Shown here piece after piece: positions 54,101-64,000 of a stretch of DNA of 64,000 nt. Position 1 is the stretch's first letter. The number at the start of each line of letters is the position of its first letter. Below the pieces are notes generated by a model. That model did not search any database, was not told the DNA's origin, and worked only from the letters and a program-made list of their open reading frames with translations. Source of the stretch: Dendrophyllia cribrosa (taxonomy: Eukaryota; Cnidaria; Anthozoa; Scleractinia; Dendrophylliidae); assembly GCA_024195265.1 (NCBI GenBank), contig JAJLRJ010000002.1, positions 53,037,907 through 53,101,906 of the forward strand. Direction: 5' to 3'. The position numbers were made by a program, and so were the translations under genes.

Positions 54101-56119
54101 GTAAGAAAGAATCAGGCTATAGTATTTATTTTGTGCCCCCGCCCCAGGTTGAGGAACAGTGGAATTGTTCAGGGATCGCATTACATTTTGAAGGAATTAT
54201 TTAAGGGATTATGGTGTAAATACGAGGAATTGTTCAGAGGAACCAAGAAAAAAACAAAGCAATTATTCAGGGGAGGCAGGTAAAACATAGTTGAGAATAG
54301 GGAATTCCTTAGGGGAACAAGGGAAACGAACTTGATCTGCAGGGAATGGTCTTTTTGGGCTGATGCCTAATCTGTGTACCTCAACAGGGGAGATATGCAT
54401 TTAATGCTAATTGTGCATAAGTAAACTTATGTCAAAGAGTTGGTCATGGTTCTCCTCAGTAGTCGTCTAACGGGTGAATTAGACGGCACAACTTTTGCCT
54501 ACAACTATCGCATGCAACCTGCTCGTGTCATACATACAACACAAATTGTGTCGTCTAAATCAGTCTTCAACTCACGCACAACTGTTGCATGCAACACAAA
54601 AAAAGTTGTAGGATTTTGTAACATGTTTTAAAACCCTATGACAATCGTAGCCACATACAATGTTATATGATGCAAGTTGTATACAATTCTTGCCTGATGC
54701 AAGCAGTGTGTGCTACAAAATACAAAAAATCTCATGCGACAAAGTTGTGGCGTCTAAATCAGCCTTAAGAAATACACCAGAAAATTCCTTAGGTATGACA
54801 TAATGCCCAGATCTGCATACAAATATGAGGAACAGGGGTGAAGCATGCATAAAAATGGAAACCAGTCACCCAGCCCCAGTACCAAAAAGAGTTACCCTCC
54901 CCTCCTCACTCCCACCCTTCTCCCCCCACACTCCAATTCAAGTTATGTCACACAACAGCTCAAGTTACCTCACCACAGAACCAGTTCCATTGGAACCTGG
55001 TAAATACAACCACAGTCGAACCACAAAAATGTGGTCATACAGTGGAGCCCTGTTACCCATCCACCATTGGGTTGCCAAAATCTGGCTGTATAAATGGGGT
55101 GGCCACATTAATGAAGTTAATCTAGTACAAAAAGCTTTTGTTCAGGCCAAGAAAAAGTGGCCATAATAACAAGGTAGCTGTTTTAACTGGGTGGCCGTTA
55201 GGTGGGGTTCCACTGTATTAACTGGGTGGCCGTTAGGTGGGGTTCCACTGTATTAACTGGGTGGCCGTTAGGTGGGGTTCCACTGTATTAACTGGGTGGC
55301 CGTTAGGTGGGGTTCCACTGTATTAACTGGGTGGCCGTTAGGTGGGGTTCCACTGTATTAACTGGGTGACCATTACAATGTAGGTGGGGTTGCACTGTAT
55401 TAACTGGGTGACCATTAGGTGGGGTTCCACTGTAACTGGGTGACCATTAGGTGGGGTTCCACTGTATTAACTGGGTGACCGTTAGGTGGGGTTCCACTGG
55501 GTGGTTGTAAATATTGAGGTGAGGTCAACTTATGGTACAAACTACAACCCAGGCCAATACTTATTGGGACACTTGCTAAAACAGTGTACAAAAATACACT
55601 TTGCTAATATGGTCTTATCCTAGTACTCCAAAAAAGCTTGTGAATGTTGTTATCACATGCTATTTCAGTCCCCCCCCCCCCCCCCCCCCCCCCCCCTCCT
55701 CCTTCCCCAGACCAATCTTGATTGCCATGAAACGATTCTGTGGGCCTGATGCAATATTGCGCCAGGGGGAAGGGGGAAGGGGAAATGTTTTGTGTTTTAA
55801 ATTATTTTGTTAGTGTCCCAAGAGTGTTGGCCAGGGTTGTAGCTTCATACAAACATGTATAACTCCCCTCCTGAAATTTTCTCATGCATGCCCTCTTGCT
55901 CTCTCCAAACTGGTTCATAAAAAGTTTCATCTGAAATCATATTGTCAACATTGCTTTTAATTTTTTAGGTATGAGAGTACAACAAATGAACTGATTTCAG
56001 ATGAAATTGGTGTGGCATTTCCAATACAGAATGGTATTCCAAATCTTATACCCCATGATGGGCGACTCCAGAAGAAAGATGACTCAACTTCAAGTAAGAC
56101 TGAATCAAGCAAAGACTAG
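53916..56119 (+). CDS. PYURF: PREY (PYURF), mitochondrial methyltransferase-associated protein, two exons
   Basis: Two coding exons, 53916-54100 and 55969-56119, joined with an Arg codon split AG|G; donor gtaaga, acceptor attttttag. The product is 111 residues against about 114 in human. The N-terminus (WRFALQNISVNRIPW, SSRRFST) is basic and lacks acids, as in a mitochondrial presequence. The Trm112-like core reads LLDILVCPLSKKPLRYE, ISDEIGVAFPIQNGIPNLIP. In mammals PREY supports the SAM-dependent methyltransferases NDUFAF5 (complex I assembly) and COQ5 (ubiquinone synthesis). The ATG at 53916 is preferred; an in-frame ATG at 53835 would lie inside PRMT5 exon 1. No PIGY frame is evident, unlike the bicistronic mammalian locus. 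Confidence 0.93.
55184..55505 (+). repeat. 35-bp minisatellite in the PREY intron, about 9 copies
   Basis: The unit is ctgggtggccgttaggtggg followed by gttccactgtattaa. The first five copies are identical; the later ones vary (accattaggtgg). Confidence 0.93.
55668..55697. repeat. poly-C tract
   Basis: About 27 consecutive C in the PREY intron; a similar run lies at 34471-34488. Confidence 0.95.
55969..56119 (+). CDS. PYURF: PREY exon 2
   Basis: Starts by completing the Arg codon, then YESTTNELISDEIGVAFP, and ends with a Lys/Ser-rich tail and TAG. A polyadenylation hexamer AATAAA lies at 56818-56823. Confidence 0.93.
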
Positions 56120-57478
56120 ACTCTAAGATTTCTTTGAAAGAGCTTGAGTTGTCTGGACTTCTTTAACTTAAAATCAATCATGGGGTTTCCCATATACAAG
56201 TGAAAAGGATGCTTATCAGAATTTGTTCAAAAACTCTTAACATCTACCACAAAATCATTTTGCCGGCATGGCCAAGTTATTTTAACCTCCAAGAGGGACC
56301 AAACCAAAACATTTTGTGTCATGTGATAAAATATGCCCCGTCCAGGGGTATCTACAGTGTACGCCTGGCCCACCATTTTGTAAGACTGTGGAGAAGTTGT
56401 GTGTGGCATGACCAAGGGAGATGGTAGCTTACAAGAGTTGTTGCCCAGAAAGATTCAACAGTATTTTTATACCCACACAGTCTTTGTGAACACCTAGCAA
56501 TATTATTATGAATTGATCAGTCATTGTGTTAAAAAAGCAATTCTGCTCCAAAAGAACGTAAATGAAATATAAATTTTTATTTGTAAGAAAAATGTTGATT
56601 TTCAACATGTCAGTCATGGAATTTAATATTTAAAGGATATTGTACAAAACAACATTAATCGTTTGAATTTGAAATATTATTGTGCATGATTTGAACAAGA
56701 AGTTAGTTTATCCTTATTCCTTGTCTAAATTGACACATTTCAGCTTGCTTGTGACATGTCTTAGCACTATAGTATAGCTTGGCTGGAATCTCTATATAAT
56801 TTAAGTATATAATATTAAATAAATGAACATTCTAAGAAACAAAGAAATTTATTGTTTTTTATAACAAAACTATGCAGATACCATTCTAGGCCTGATTGCA
56901 TAAATCAACGTAAGATAAGTGGAAATTTTTTGCCACATTAAATCCCTTAGCTTTCACTCCCAGAGTCAATTATGGAGACATGTAGTGTCGTTCTAACTTT
57001 TGAGTCTGTGGACGAAATACTATGGTGTGACCATTCAAATGAAACCTCTTCAGCAGTACATGTACTTTTGCATGGTACCATTTGTTTTTCAATATTTTAT
57101 AAAAAGAAATTTGAATTTTTGTTGAATTTTTGATGTAAATGGCACTCTTGGGAGTTAAAGGGTTATTCCATAATATCACAATATGCACTTTCACAGAATC
57201 TTCTTGTTGTTCATTGTCATTTCATTTCCACTATGCTGCTTATTGGAATTTCCCCAACAGGGCAATAATACTGACATAGAATCAACAACTTTTTTAGCAT
57301 TTTACAAAATAGAATTTTTCTTGAATTTTGATTTTTGAAACTCTTAGAAGTTGAAGGGTTCATTCACCTCCTGGCAAGAGCTCCACAAAAGTCTGCAAGG
57401 AAACCCAAAAGTTGCTTTGATAAAACTTCCACTGATCTCACAGGTGTTTAATGCTGCTGGGCATTGAATTCAGACAAT
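56120..57478. other. convergent spacer between PREY and the bHLH gene
   Basis: Holds the PREY 3' untranslated region and an inverted copy of the 88-bp-core MITE family at about 56945-57170 (agctttcactcccagagtca, tatggtgtgaccattcaaat, tggcactcttgggagttaaa). No further gene seen. Confidence 0.6.
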
Positions 57479-58764
57479 CTATACACTTTCCAGAATATCA
57501 TCAAGATGAGCTATATAATTAATAGCATATTTAAGTATTTTTATCTTTGGCAGTTTAGTGTCACATTGGTATCCAGGAATTAACTGTCTCAGATCCTGGT
57601 AAGCGCTATTCAACTGTGCCACTCTTCGGCGTTCATGTTCATTTGCTAGAAGCCTGTTTAGTTTTGATCTTTGTCGACCTTTCATTTGATAATCTTGCGT
57701 ATCCTGTTTCCAATCATCATCCTCTTCAGGAGTAACAAAGTCAGAACTGAAAACCCGAGGCCGAGATGTGGTCACCCTTGTGTTGTAAGGTTTTCCAATG
57801 CCATTTTTTGTATCTTTCTTTGATTTCCCATGTTTTGGTTTTCTTGACTCCTTATGAGGTACAATTTCTTGGACATCCATAGGTTTTGTTTCACTTTCTT
57901 CCTGACTGTTAATTTCACCATTACAGTGCTCACTGTTGTTAGTATTCGCATTCTGCGACGTGGAGAACTCTTGTTTAATCTTTGCTTGAGATACAGGAAG
58001 TTTCTCCGACTCATAATCATTTGTATGCTTTTCCTTGTTAGTGTTTGATTGAGTTGTCTGGAAAGTGGAAGTTTCTCCACTGTCATCCTCTACTATAACA
58101 TCTTCCTTGTTGATGATTGCCATTTTCATTTTCTTTGCAGGAGTCTCATCCGTTGTTTCCACTTTGTCTTCTCTTACAGTATCATAGTGGATCAATGTTT
58201 CCTCCTTTTGTACAACTTTCAAGTCAGCCTCTAACCTTACACCAACCTTTTCGACATCCTCACCAATATGGTGCGTAGGTACATCCTTGTCCATTTTCTG
58301 AGCCACTTCTTTTTCTTTGAAATCTAGTCTTTTTAATGGTGTAGGCACAGACTTAGGATAAAACGGGTCATGCTTTGGGAAGTAGATTGCATGATAGCCA
58401 CAGTCATAGTTAATACCATGGCACCAAGGAGATGCATGCAGTTGGCTAACATCAGACAGTAATTTAGGAGTTGGGGAAAGACAGCAGAAACATCCTGTGT
58501 GTTCTTCAAGTTTTCTATGAAAGCACTCACAACATTGAGGTTCCATGCATTTATCTCTCAGTCTGGCTGGAGGATTGACAAGTTCATTGTCAGTCGTGTG
58601 TGGAAGTATTCTTGTTCTGTAGTGAAAACATGAAGTGTTTGAATGGTTCCAGGGTGTGTGAAAATGTAACGATGGTGGATGAAACTCGATGTGCTGGCTG
58701 GAAGGTATGACAATGTGTTGCTTGACTGCATGGTTCAAACCACCCTCATTGTTGTTTAGAAAAT
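57479..58764 (-). CDS. bHLH transcription factor, last coding exon (5' exon not found)
   Basis: The frame is open from an acceptor (acatttcag before 58764) to TAG at 57479-57481, about 427 codons. It has no credible ATG near its start, so an upstream exon is expected. A His/Pro-rich start is followed by a Cys-rich stretch (CMEPQCCECFHRKLEEHTGC, about 95-85% of the way from the end), a long acidic, Lys-rich low-complexity middle, and a bHLH domain at the C-terminus: LLANEHERRRVAQLNSAYQD, then LIPGYQCDTKLPKIKILKYA and INYIAHLDDIL. The basic region has the HERRR pattern. Placement of the bHLH at the very end resembles some class A factors (Atonal/TCF21-like), but I cannot assign a subfamily. A nuclear DNA-binding role as a dimer is inferred from the domain. 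Confidence 0.85.
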
Positions 58765-58884
58765 CTGAAATGTAATGTAAAGAACAAGTTAAAGAATTTC
58801 ACATCTTGGAAGTTTTCTTACTCATCGTCATCATCATCATCATTATTAATATTATTATGAATATATGAAAATCATATATAATTT

Positions 58885-59195
58885 TTTCAGGTCGCTTTTT
58901 CAACTGCTTAAGTTGAGAGCACACTGCAAGGATCACAAATTTCACTCATGTTTATCCGCAGTTCAAATATATGATTTTCATATATTCATGTTCATATATA
59001 TTCACTATCATTGGGTATATTACGAACTCACAATTGACCATCTATCCATGTGGCTTGATAGCTCAGTGGATAGAGCATTGCACTGGTATCGCAAGGTCAT
59101 GGGTTCGAATCCCGTTCAAGCCTGAATTTTTTTTCAGGTTGCTTTTTCAACTGCTTAAGTTGAGAGCACACTGTGAGGATCACAAATTTCACTCA
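58885..59195 (+). mobile_element. SINE-like pair of direct repeats around a tRNA-like unit
   Basis: The stretch tttttcaactgcttaagttg and gagagcacactg appears at about 58897 and again at about 59142. The tRNA-like sequence at 59052 stands just before the second. This fits a tRNA-derived SINE with a second, headless copy beside it. (atc)n/(att)n microsatellites flank it at about 58825-58860 and 59198-59210. Confidence 0.65.
59052..59123 (+). tRNA. tRNA-Thr(GGT)-like sequence, probably a SINE head
   Basis: Folds as a cloverleaf: acceptor GGCTTGA/TCAAGCC, D stem GCTC/GAGC, anticodon stem TTGCA/CGCAA with one A-C mismatch, loop CTGGTAT (anticodon GGT), T arm ATGGG-TTCGAAT-CCCGT. All 7 acceptor pairs hold. 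The repeated tail behind it argues for a SINE source, but a functional gene cannot be excluded. Confidence 0.5.
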
Positions 59196-59199
59196 TTAT

Positions 59200-62100
59200 T
59201 ATTATTATTAAAAACACTAGGACTGGTTGGTCTGATTATTAGATGATCCAAGGTCACTTGCACCCACTCCCTCCTCAGTCCCATTCTTGAAATTCCTGAT
59301 AGAGAAAAAACCGCCAAACAACCACTCTCGTTGGTGGACATATTCAACGCTCAAATGACGCCAATATGAACAAGCCCTTTAAACAAAGGACATAAGATGG
59401 GGAGAGGAAGGAATGCGTGCGAAAGATCTCCGACTGTCTGAGAATAAGGCTAGGCCTGGCCTCCACTGCGGTCAAACGTCTGAGGCATTTATTGTTTTAT
59501 TTAGTGGGATTTCATTTAATATTAAATGGAAATATAGGCAAGGATGTATAAAAAAAAATTGTTGACGTTACTATCTTAATTTTTCTCAAAATGATGAGCA
59601 TTTTTCTGTTGAAAACTGACCAAAACTCTTTGTGCCTGGTCAAAATTATGTTGGCAAATGGCGCAGTTCGCAGTTTTTAAATGCTTAGAACTTTTTTAGT
59701 AAACTTTCAAAACGTCTGGTAAATTGACAGTGTATTGGCAATATATTAAACTTTAAACAGTGAAAATGACAACCTTATCTTTTAAGTACTTTGCTTAACT
59801 TTTGCAAATTTCTCGTTTGACTGCGGTTAAGGCCTGGCCTACCATTCTCACCTTCATTTGTCAATCAACCACTTAATCATTAACAACTGACAAACAACAT
59901 GCATCATTACTAATGCCATTACTGATAAAATTAGGATAAACATTACCAAAGTTATATCCGAGAAGTTTTCATGATAGGTCATGGTTTTTTTTTAACTCTT
60001 TTACTCCCAAAGTCAATTATGGAGACATGTAATGTAGTTCTAACTTTTTAGTCTCTCGAGAAAATCCTATGGTGTGACCCTGATTTAAATGAAACCTCTT
60101 CGACAGACAAGTACTTTTGCATGGTGCCATTTGTTTTTCAAGATTTTACAAAATGAAATTTGGGATTTTTCTTGAATTTTGATGTTTGGCTCTCTTGGAA
60201 GTCAAAGGGTTAAATTTGCTTAGGCAATATCTTGGTTTGATGAGATTTTTGAAGCAAATTTCATTTATCAACCATGTTTTACGACTGAAAGATACCTAAA
60301 TTTTAATTTCACGCACAAAAGGGGTGAAATGAAGGAGATGCCATTCTTTTTATAGTGGAATCTTGGGGTAAATTATCGGTACAAAGAGCTCATCCTATTT
60401 TCAGCCCCGCCCAACATTTGTGCCAGGTATTTTTAAAAACACGTGTATTCCCAGTGAAAGATGGATTTATTGTGGGGTTGATCAATATTTATTTAAGAAA
60501 TAAAACTTCATATGTTTGGATGGAAAACTTGTTGAAAATTCTTTTTTCTGAAATCTCCGACCAAAACGCACACGGGTCAGGATTCAAAAGGGGGGATGAA
60601 GGGTCCTTAGAGCCTTGTTTTGTTTTGTTTTTTTTCTTTGGAGCCCCGGAGCCCCTACCGGACAACGTCTGGAACCCGGAGCCCTAAATAAAGCCCCACT
60701 TTTTTGGCCTTGAAGCCCTGGAGCCCCACTTTTTTGGGCCCGGAGCCCTGGAGCCATAACTTGTAACTTGTATCGTCACGCAAGAAGCGTGACAAAGATT
60801 TGTGACATACAGTAATTACTTAGCGTAGCGACCTAAACAACAGCCGGCTATGCGTGAAATAAGACTGTCCCTGACGACGGGACGATCAATTGTACTTTTT
60901 CAGTCGCTTGAACAGGTGGGAGTCCTAAGCAATTGAACATTTAATTAAACGAAACAGTAGATCATCTTTTTCTTTAAAAAAGCCGTGACAGATCTTTTCT
61001 TTTATTGCTTTTTCACTTCCCGGGAGAACAATAAAACTGGCTGTTAACGCAGCCGTGAGTGCAAAAGAGAATATTAATCTTTTGCGGTCGGCGATCGAAT
61101 TGAGAAAAAACAAAATTGTTCCTTTGTAGACAGTCGGAAATTGTCGCGATTTTAACATATGCAAATTGCACTGTACAAACACGTTTACAAAGCGATAAAG
61201 TACAAAAATTTCTTTATCAAAAAATTTACAGTCGATGGACTAATCGTATGAGCAATGTATGAGAATTATTGTTACAACGTGGTGGCGATAACCTTGACAT
61301 ATCAAATGTTACTCTGTGGTGGAGTAATATTGCACTTTTTAATTTCTTTTACTTTAATTTGACAAGCGCAGTCGTAAACAGAGATTTCGATTATTAAACT
61401 TGATCCCGCATTGAGGGATGTTATTAATAATGCTGTCCTTGTTTTTTCGTTACAGGTGAGCAAAGGAATATTTTCAAAGATTATTTTCCGACCTTTCTTT
61501 TTCAGATGCAGATGAAACTCCCTTTGCGCTAAAAACATCATGGCCTTTTGATCGAGAAATAGGATAAGATACACTGAATAACTCTCGTTGAAAAACAGCA
61601 GGAAATACCAGATGCAGAAATGTAAAAAAACAAACCATCTGGAAGAAGGAGTGATCTATTGTGTTTTTTACCTTTTCATTCCTTTCATAATATAGTGGTT
61701 TGCGTTTCAGTACTCATTTGTTTCGCTAAAAAACTCGTTAAACAACCGCTCATCGCCGTTTGCTAAAAGAACCCATTTCAACGCCAGAAATCCATTTTCC
61801 TGCAGAGCGCGCGTATCAAATACAGCTGTTTTCATTATATTTGCGATGCGTTATCGCGGAAAAATTGGCATTCTTGGAATATCTAGTTTTGGCAAACAGA
61901 GCTCATGAAAGCCAGGGATAACATAGACCTCCGAGAAGAATCGATTTTCCATCTGTTATTGACTTTTTCGTACCGACTGTACAAAAGGCATTCTCCGTTC
62001 CAATAATCTGCGAATAAGAAATTAGCAAAGACAAAGTAACGAATGGTTTCTCGGCAGCACAGTTGTTTCGAAGTTCCTTCCCAGATGTGAATCGCCATAT

Positions 62101-64000
62101 TCCTTGACTTTTCACCTCAGTTGAACAGAAATCTAATAGCGACGATTCGTGTTTGGGCCAAAAAAAAACATTCATCTGTGCGCGAAAAACGTTGGTTGAA
62201 AAACAGACAATCAATAATTTGTTTCCCATTTTAATAGTACGTGTTCCTTCTTCGAGCGAAAACACCGTTCTAACAAAAATCTTTGAACGAGCATAAAATG
62301 GTGTATTGTTATCAGCGCGGACGTACATACTGAACATCTGTTTCGACATAAAGAATACATCTTCAACAGCCAACAAAAATTATTTATCTTTCATTTAAAT
62401 ATTCCTCAAAAAAGCCCTTTGTTAGACTTGGTAAATTGTTCCCTATTTTAAACGGAGAAAATGACCAAAATTGTCACTATTTTGATCTATTATCCGAGTC
62501 ATTTTTTTGATCTTTTATTTAGAACGTTAACGGAGAGTTTCGTATGATTGATAGGTGAAAAGTTTTAAAATGAGTGTTTTCCAACGAGAAAAAAAAAACT
62601 GAAATTAACATAGCAAATAAATTCTTGTCACTTTTGCGTACGTTCAGGCGTCGAATTCGATTTTGACGGTGCCCTCTTCATTTTTGAAAAGAAAATTTGC
62701 TTTTATTCGAATTATCAACATCATTAGCAAACCCCTTTTATGCCTATCTTAGGTACATTAACATATCTAAAAGATGAAGTCCAATTTTTCTGCCTTATTT
62801 TTCTCGCGCTTTTTAGAAAGTTTTATTTATCAGTCGTCCCTGAAATAAAAACAAATCTCGGGAAAATATACACATTTCACGATGAACCTCGCGTAATTTT
62901 CGTTGTGCCCAATATTTTTTTTGTTTTTTGGCATTATTATTTTTAAATCGCCCATGGTGAATCATCTGTACCAGATGTCTGAAAAGCTCTCGTCTTTATT
63001 TTTGGAGCTAATGCACTCTAAGTTTTCCAACACTTTGATTAAAATTCATAAATTTTTCGTTTTTATCGCAAGAGATAGAGCATGTCATTGAAGACCTGAG
63101 TGGCTCAGCGTGCCTCCCAGGGTTCCATTTAACATTTACCGCGCCGCTTACTGTTAATAGATGTCTTGAAAATTCTTTTTTTAAACGTTAAACAAATTCA
63201 ACCGCTCATTCTTACGTTCATTTCCGAAGTATTCTTCTTTGCTGTGAGCTTTTTTTAATAATTTTTGTGTGTGTGTGGTTGTTTGTATTTTCGTCGCACG
63301 ATTCAATCTCCCCTGAACAGCTGTGACATTAGGTTTCATATGTTTACAGAACCGTTTTAATTTATGACTAAATTCATAAAACAACATTTCCATTGCTTTT
63401 CGCGATGAAGTTGCTAGGTATCAACCATAATCAACGATCGCAAAAAAGTGAAAATTCTATTCACCCCCGAAAAATAAAGAGCCGAATTTCAGTCAATGTC
63501 AATTTTCTTGTTGAAGCCTTGTTAGAATTCAAACAGAAAATCGCCACCCGGACCAGCGAGTTTGCAAAACATCTGCCAACAGCATCCCAGGTGTGTGTAT
63601 ACTAAAATTACTGTTACTTGCAAAAGTGCTAATAAGAAAAAGACCTAGAAGATTTCTTAAAGGCCCGAAAGCCCGCTCAATGCGGGGAAAACCATTTAAA
63701 ATCCCCGTTCTCGCGCGTGGGAATGAATGAAATAACATTATAAATTTCTCTTTCGCCGCTGCAAACTCCCTAGGTTTCCGTGCGTTTGTGATATTATTTT
63801 GCAAATGCAGAGCTGAATAATGACACGGTAAGCAATTCGAATAAAGTTGAATTAATTAAAGCAATCCTTCCTTTTTAAAAACCCAGATCATTTGGCGATT
63901 TTCGCATCATTTCGCCCCGATGATGCGAATTCTCTCTTGGCCCTGGCGTGTTGACATCTGAACTGAACTGTATACCCTAACACACGGAGGGAGGAACTGC
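59200..64000. other. upstream of the bHLH gene, no gene recognised
   Basis: Holds one inverted 88-bp-core MITE (about 60000-60214) and a low-complexity stretch rich in ggagccc at 60640-60760. From about 60900 to 63800 the sequence is AT-rich, has few repeats I recognise and only short frames; the longest (61903-62376, minus) shows no domain. It could hold regulatory DNA or exons of the bHLH gene that I cannot see. Confidence 0.45.

Noticed and set aside
61903..62376. 157-codon minus-strand frame
   Set aside because: No domain, no splice context and no repeat explanation; the length is near the upper end expected by chance, so it is not called a gene.

Overview
The window looks like nuclear DNA of an animal, most likely an anthozoan cnidarian such as a stony coral. 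It is AT-rich, its genes have many short exons with standard GT-AG introns, and introns and spacers are full of short inverted-repeat transposons (MITEs), tRNA-derived SINEs, microsatellites and minisatellite arrays. The animal orthologues found (PRMT5, PREY/PYURF, RSPH4A-like, a bHLH factor) fit this. The species cannot be fixed from the sequence alone.

The main feature is a complete PRMT5 gene on the minus strand, running from its ATG at 53846 to its stop at 5020. I placed 22 coding exons by reading splice sites and checking phase at every junction; together they give 1881 nt, or 626 residues plus stop. Intron 3 (19007-51045) is about 32 kb and holds other genes. Two of them are paralogous DEAH-box helicase / RRM-like / RING-IBR-RING ubiquitin-ligase fusion genes on the same strand as the host: copy A at 23540-29495 and copy B at 37892-42556 (plus broken 5' coding sequence to 43073). 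A degenerate RSPH4A/6A-like radial-spoke pseudogene lies on the opposite strand, nearly five exons of it beside copy B and only the 3' end beside copy A. The layout reflects a segmental duplication, about 20185-30905 against about 35836-46865.

Both helicase copies carry lesions. Copy A has a 2-nt loss near 26361 that splits it into two overlapping frames, an expanded N-terminal 48-residue coding repeat and an in-frame Arg/Leu/Glu-rich expansion. Copy B has one continuous 1554-residue frame but an in-frame TGA at 42569-42571 and a frame-shifting gap that separate it from its original N-terminus.

At the right, PRMT5 is head-to-head with PREY (PYURF; two coding exons, 111 residues). The two ATGs are separated by 69 bp and each lies in the same motif, AAAATGGCGG. 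PREY converges on a minus-strand bHLH gene (57479-58764) whose upstream exon or exons were not found.

Mobile DNA includes a 2.18-kb fold-back element with a 5-bp target duplication (44291-46473), hAT-like, piggyBac-like and Tc1/mariner-like MITEs with readable target sites, a dispersed MITE whose core became an 88-bp tandem array, and tRNA-derived SINEs. From about 59.2 kb to the end I found no convincing gene.
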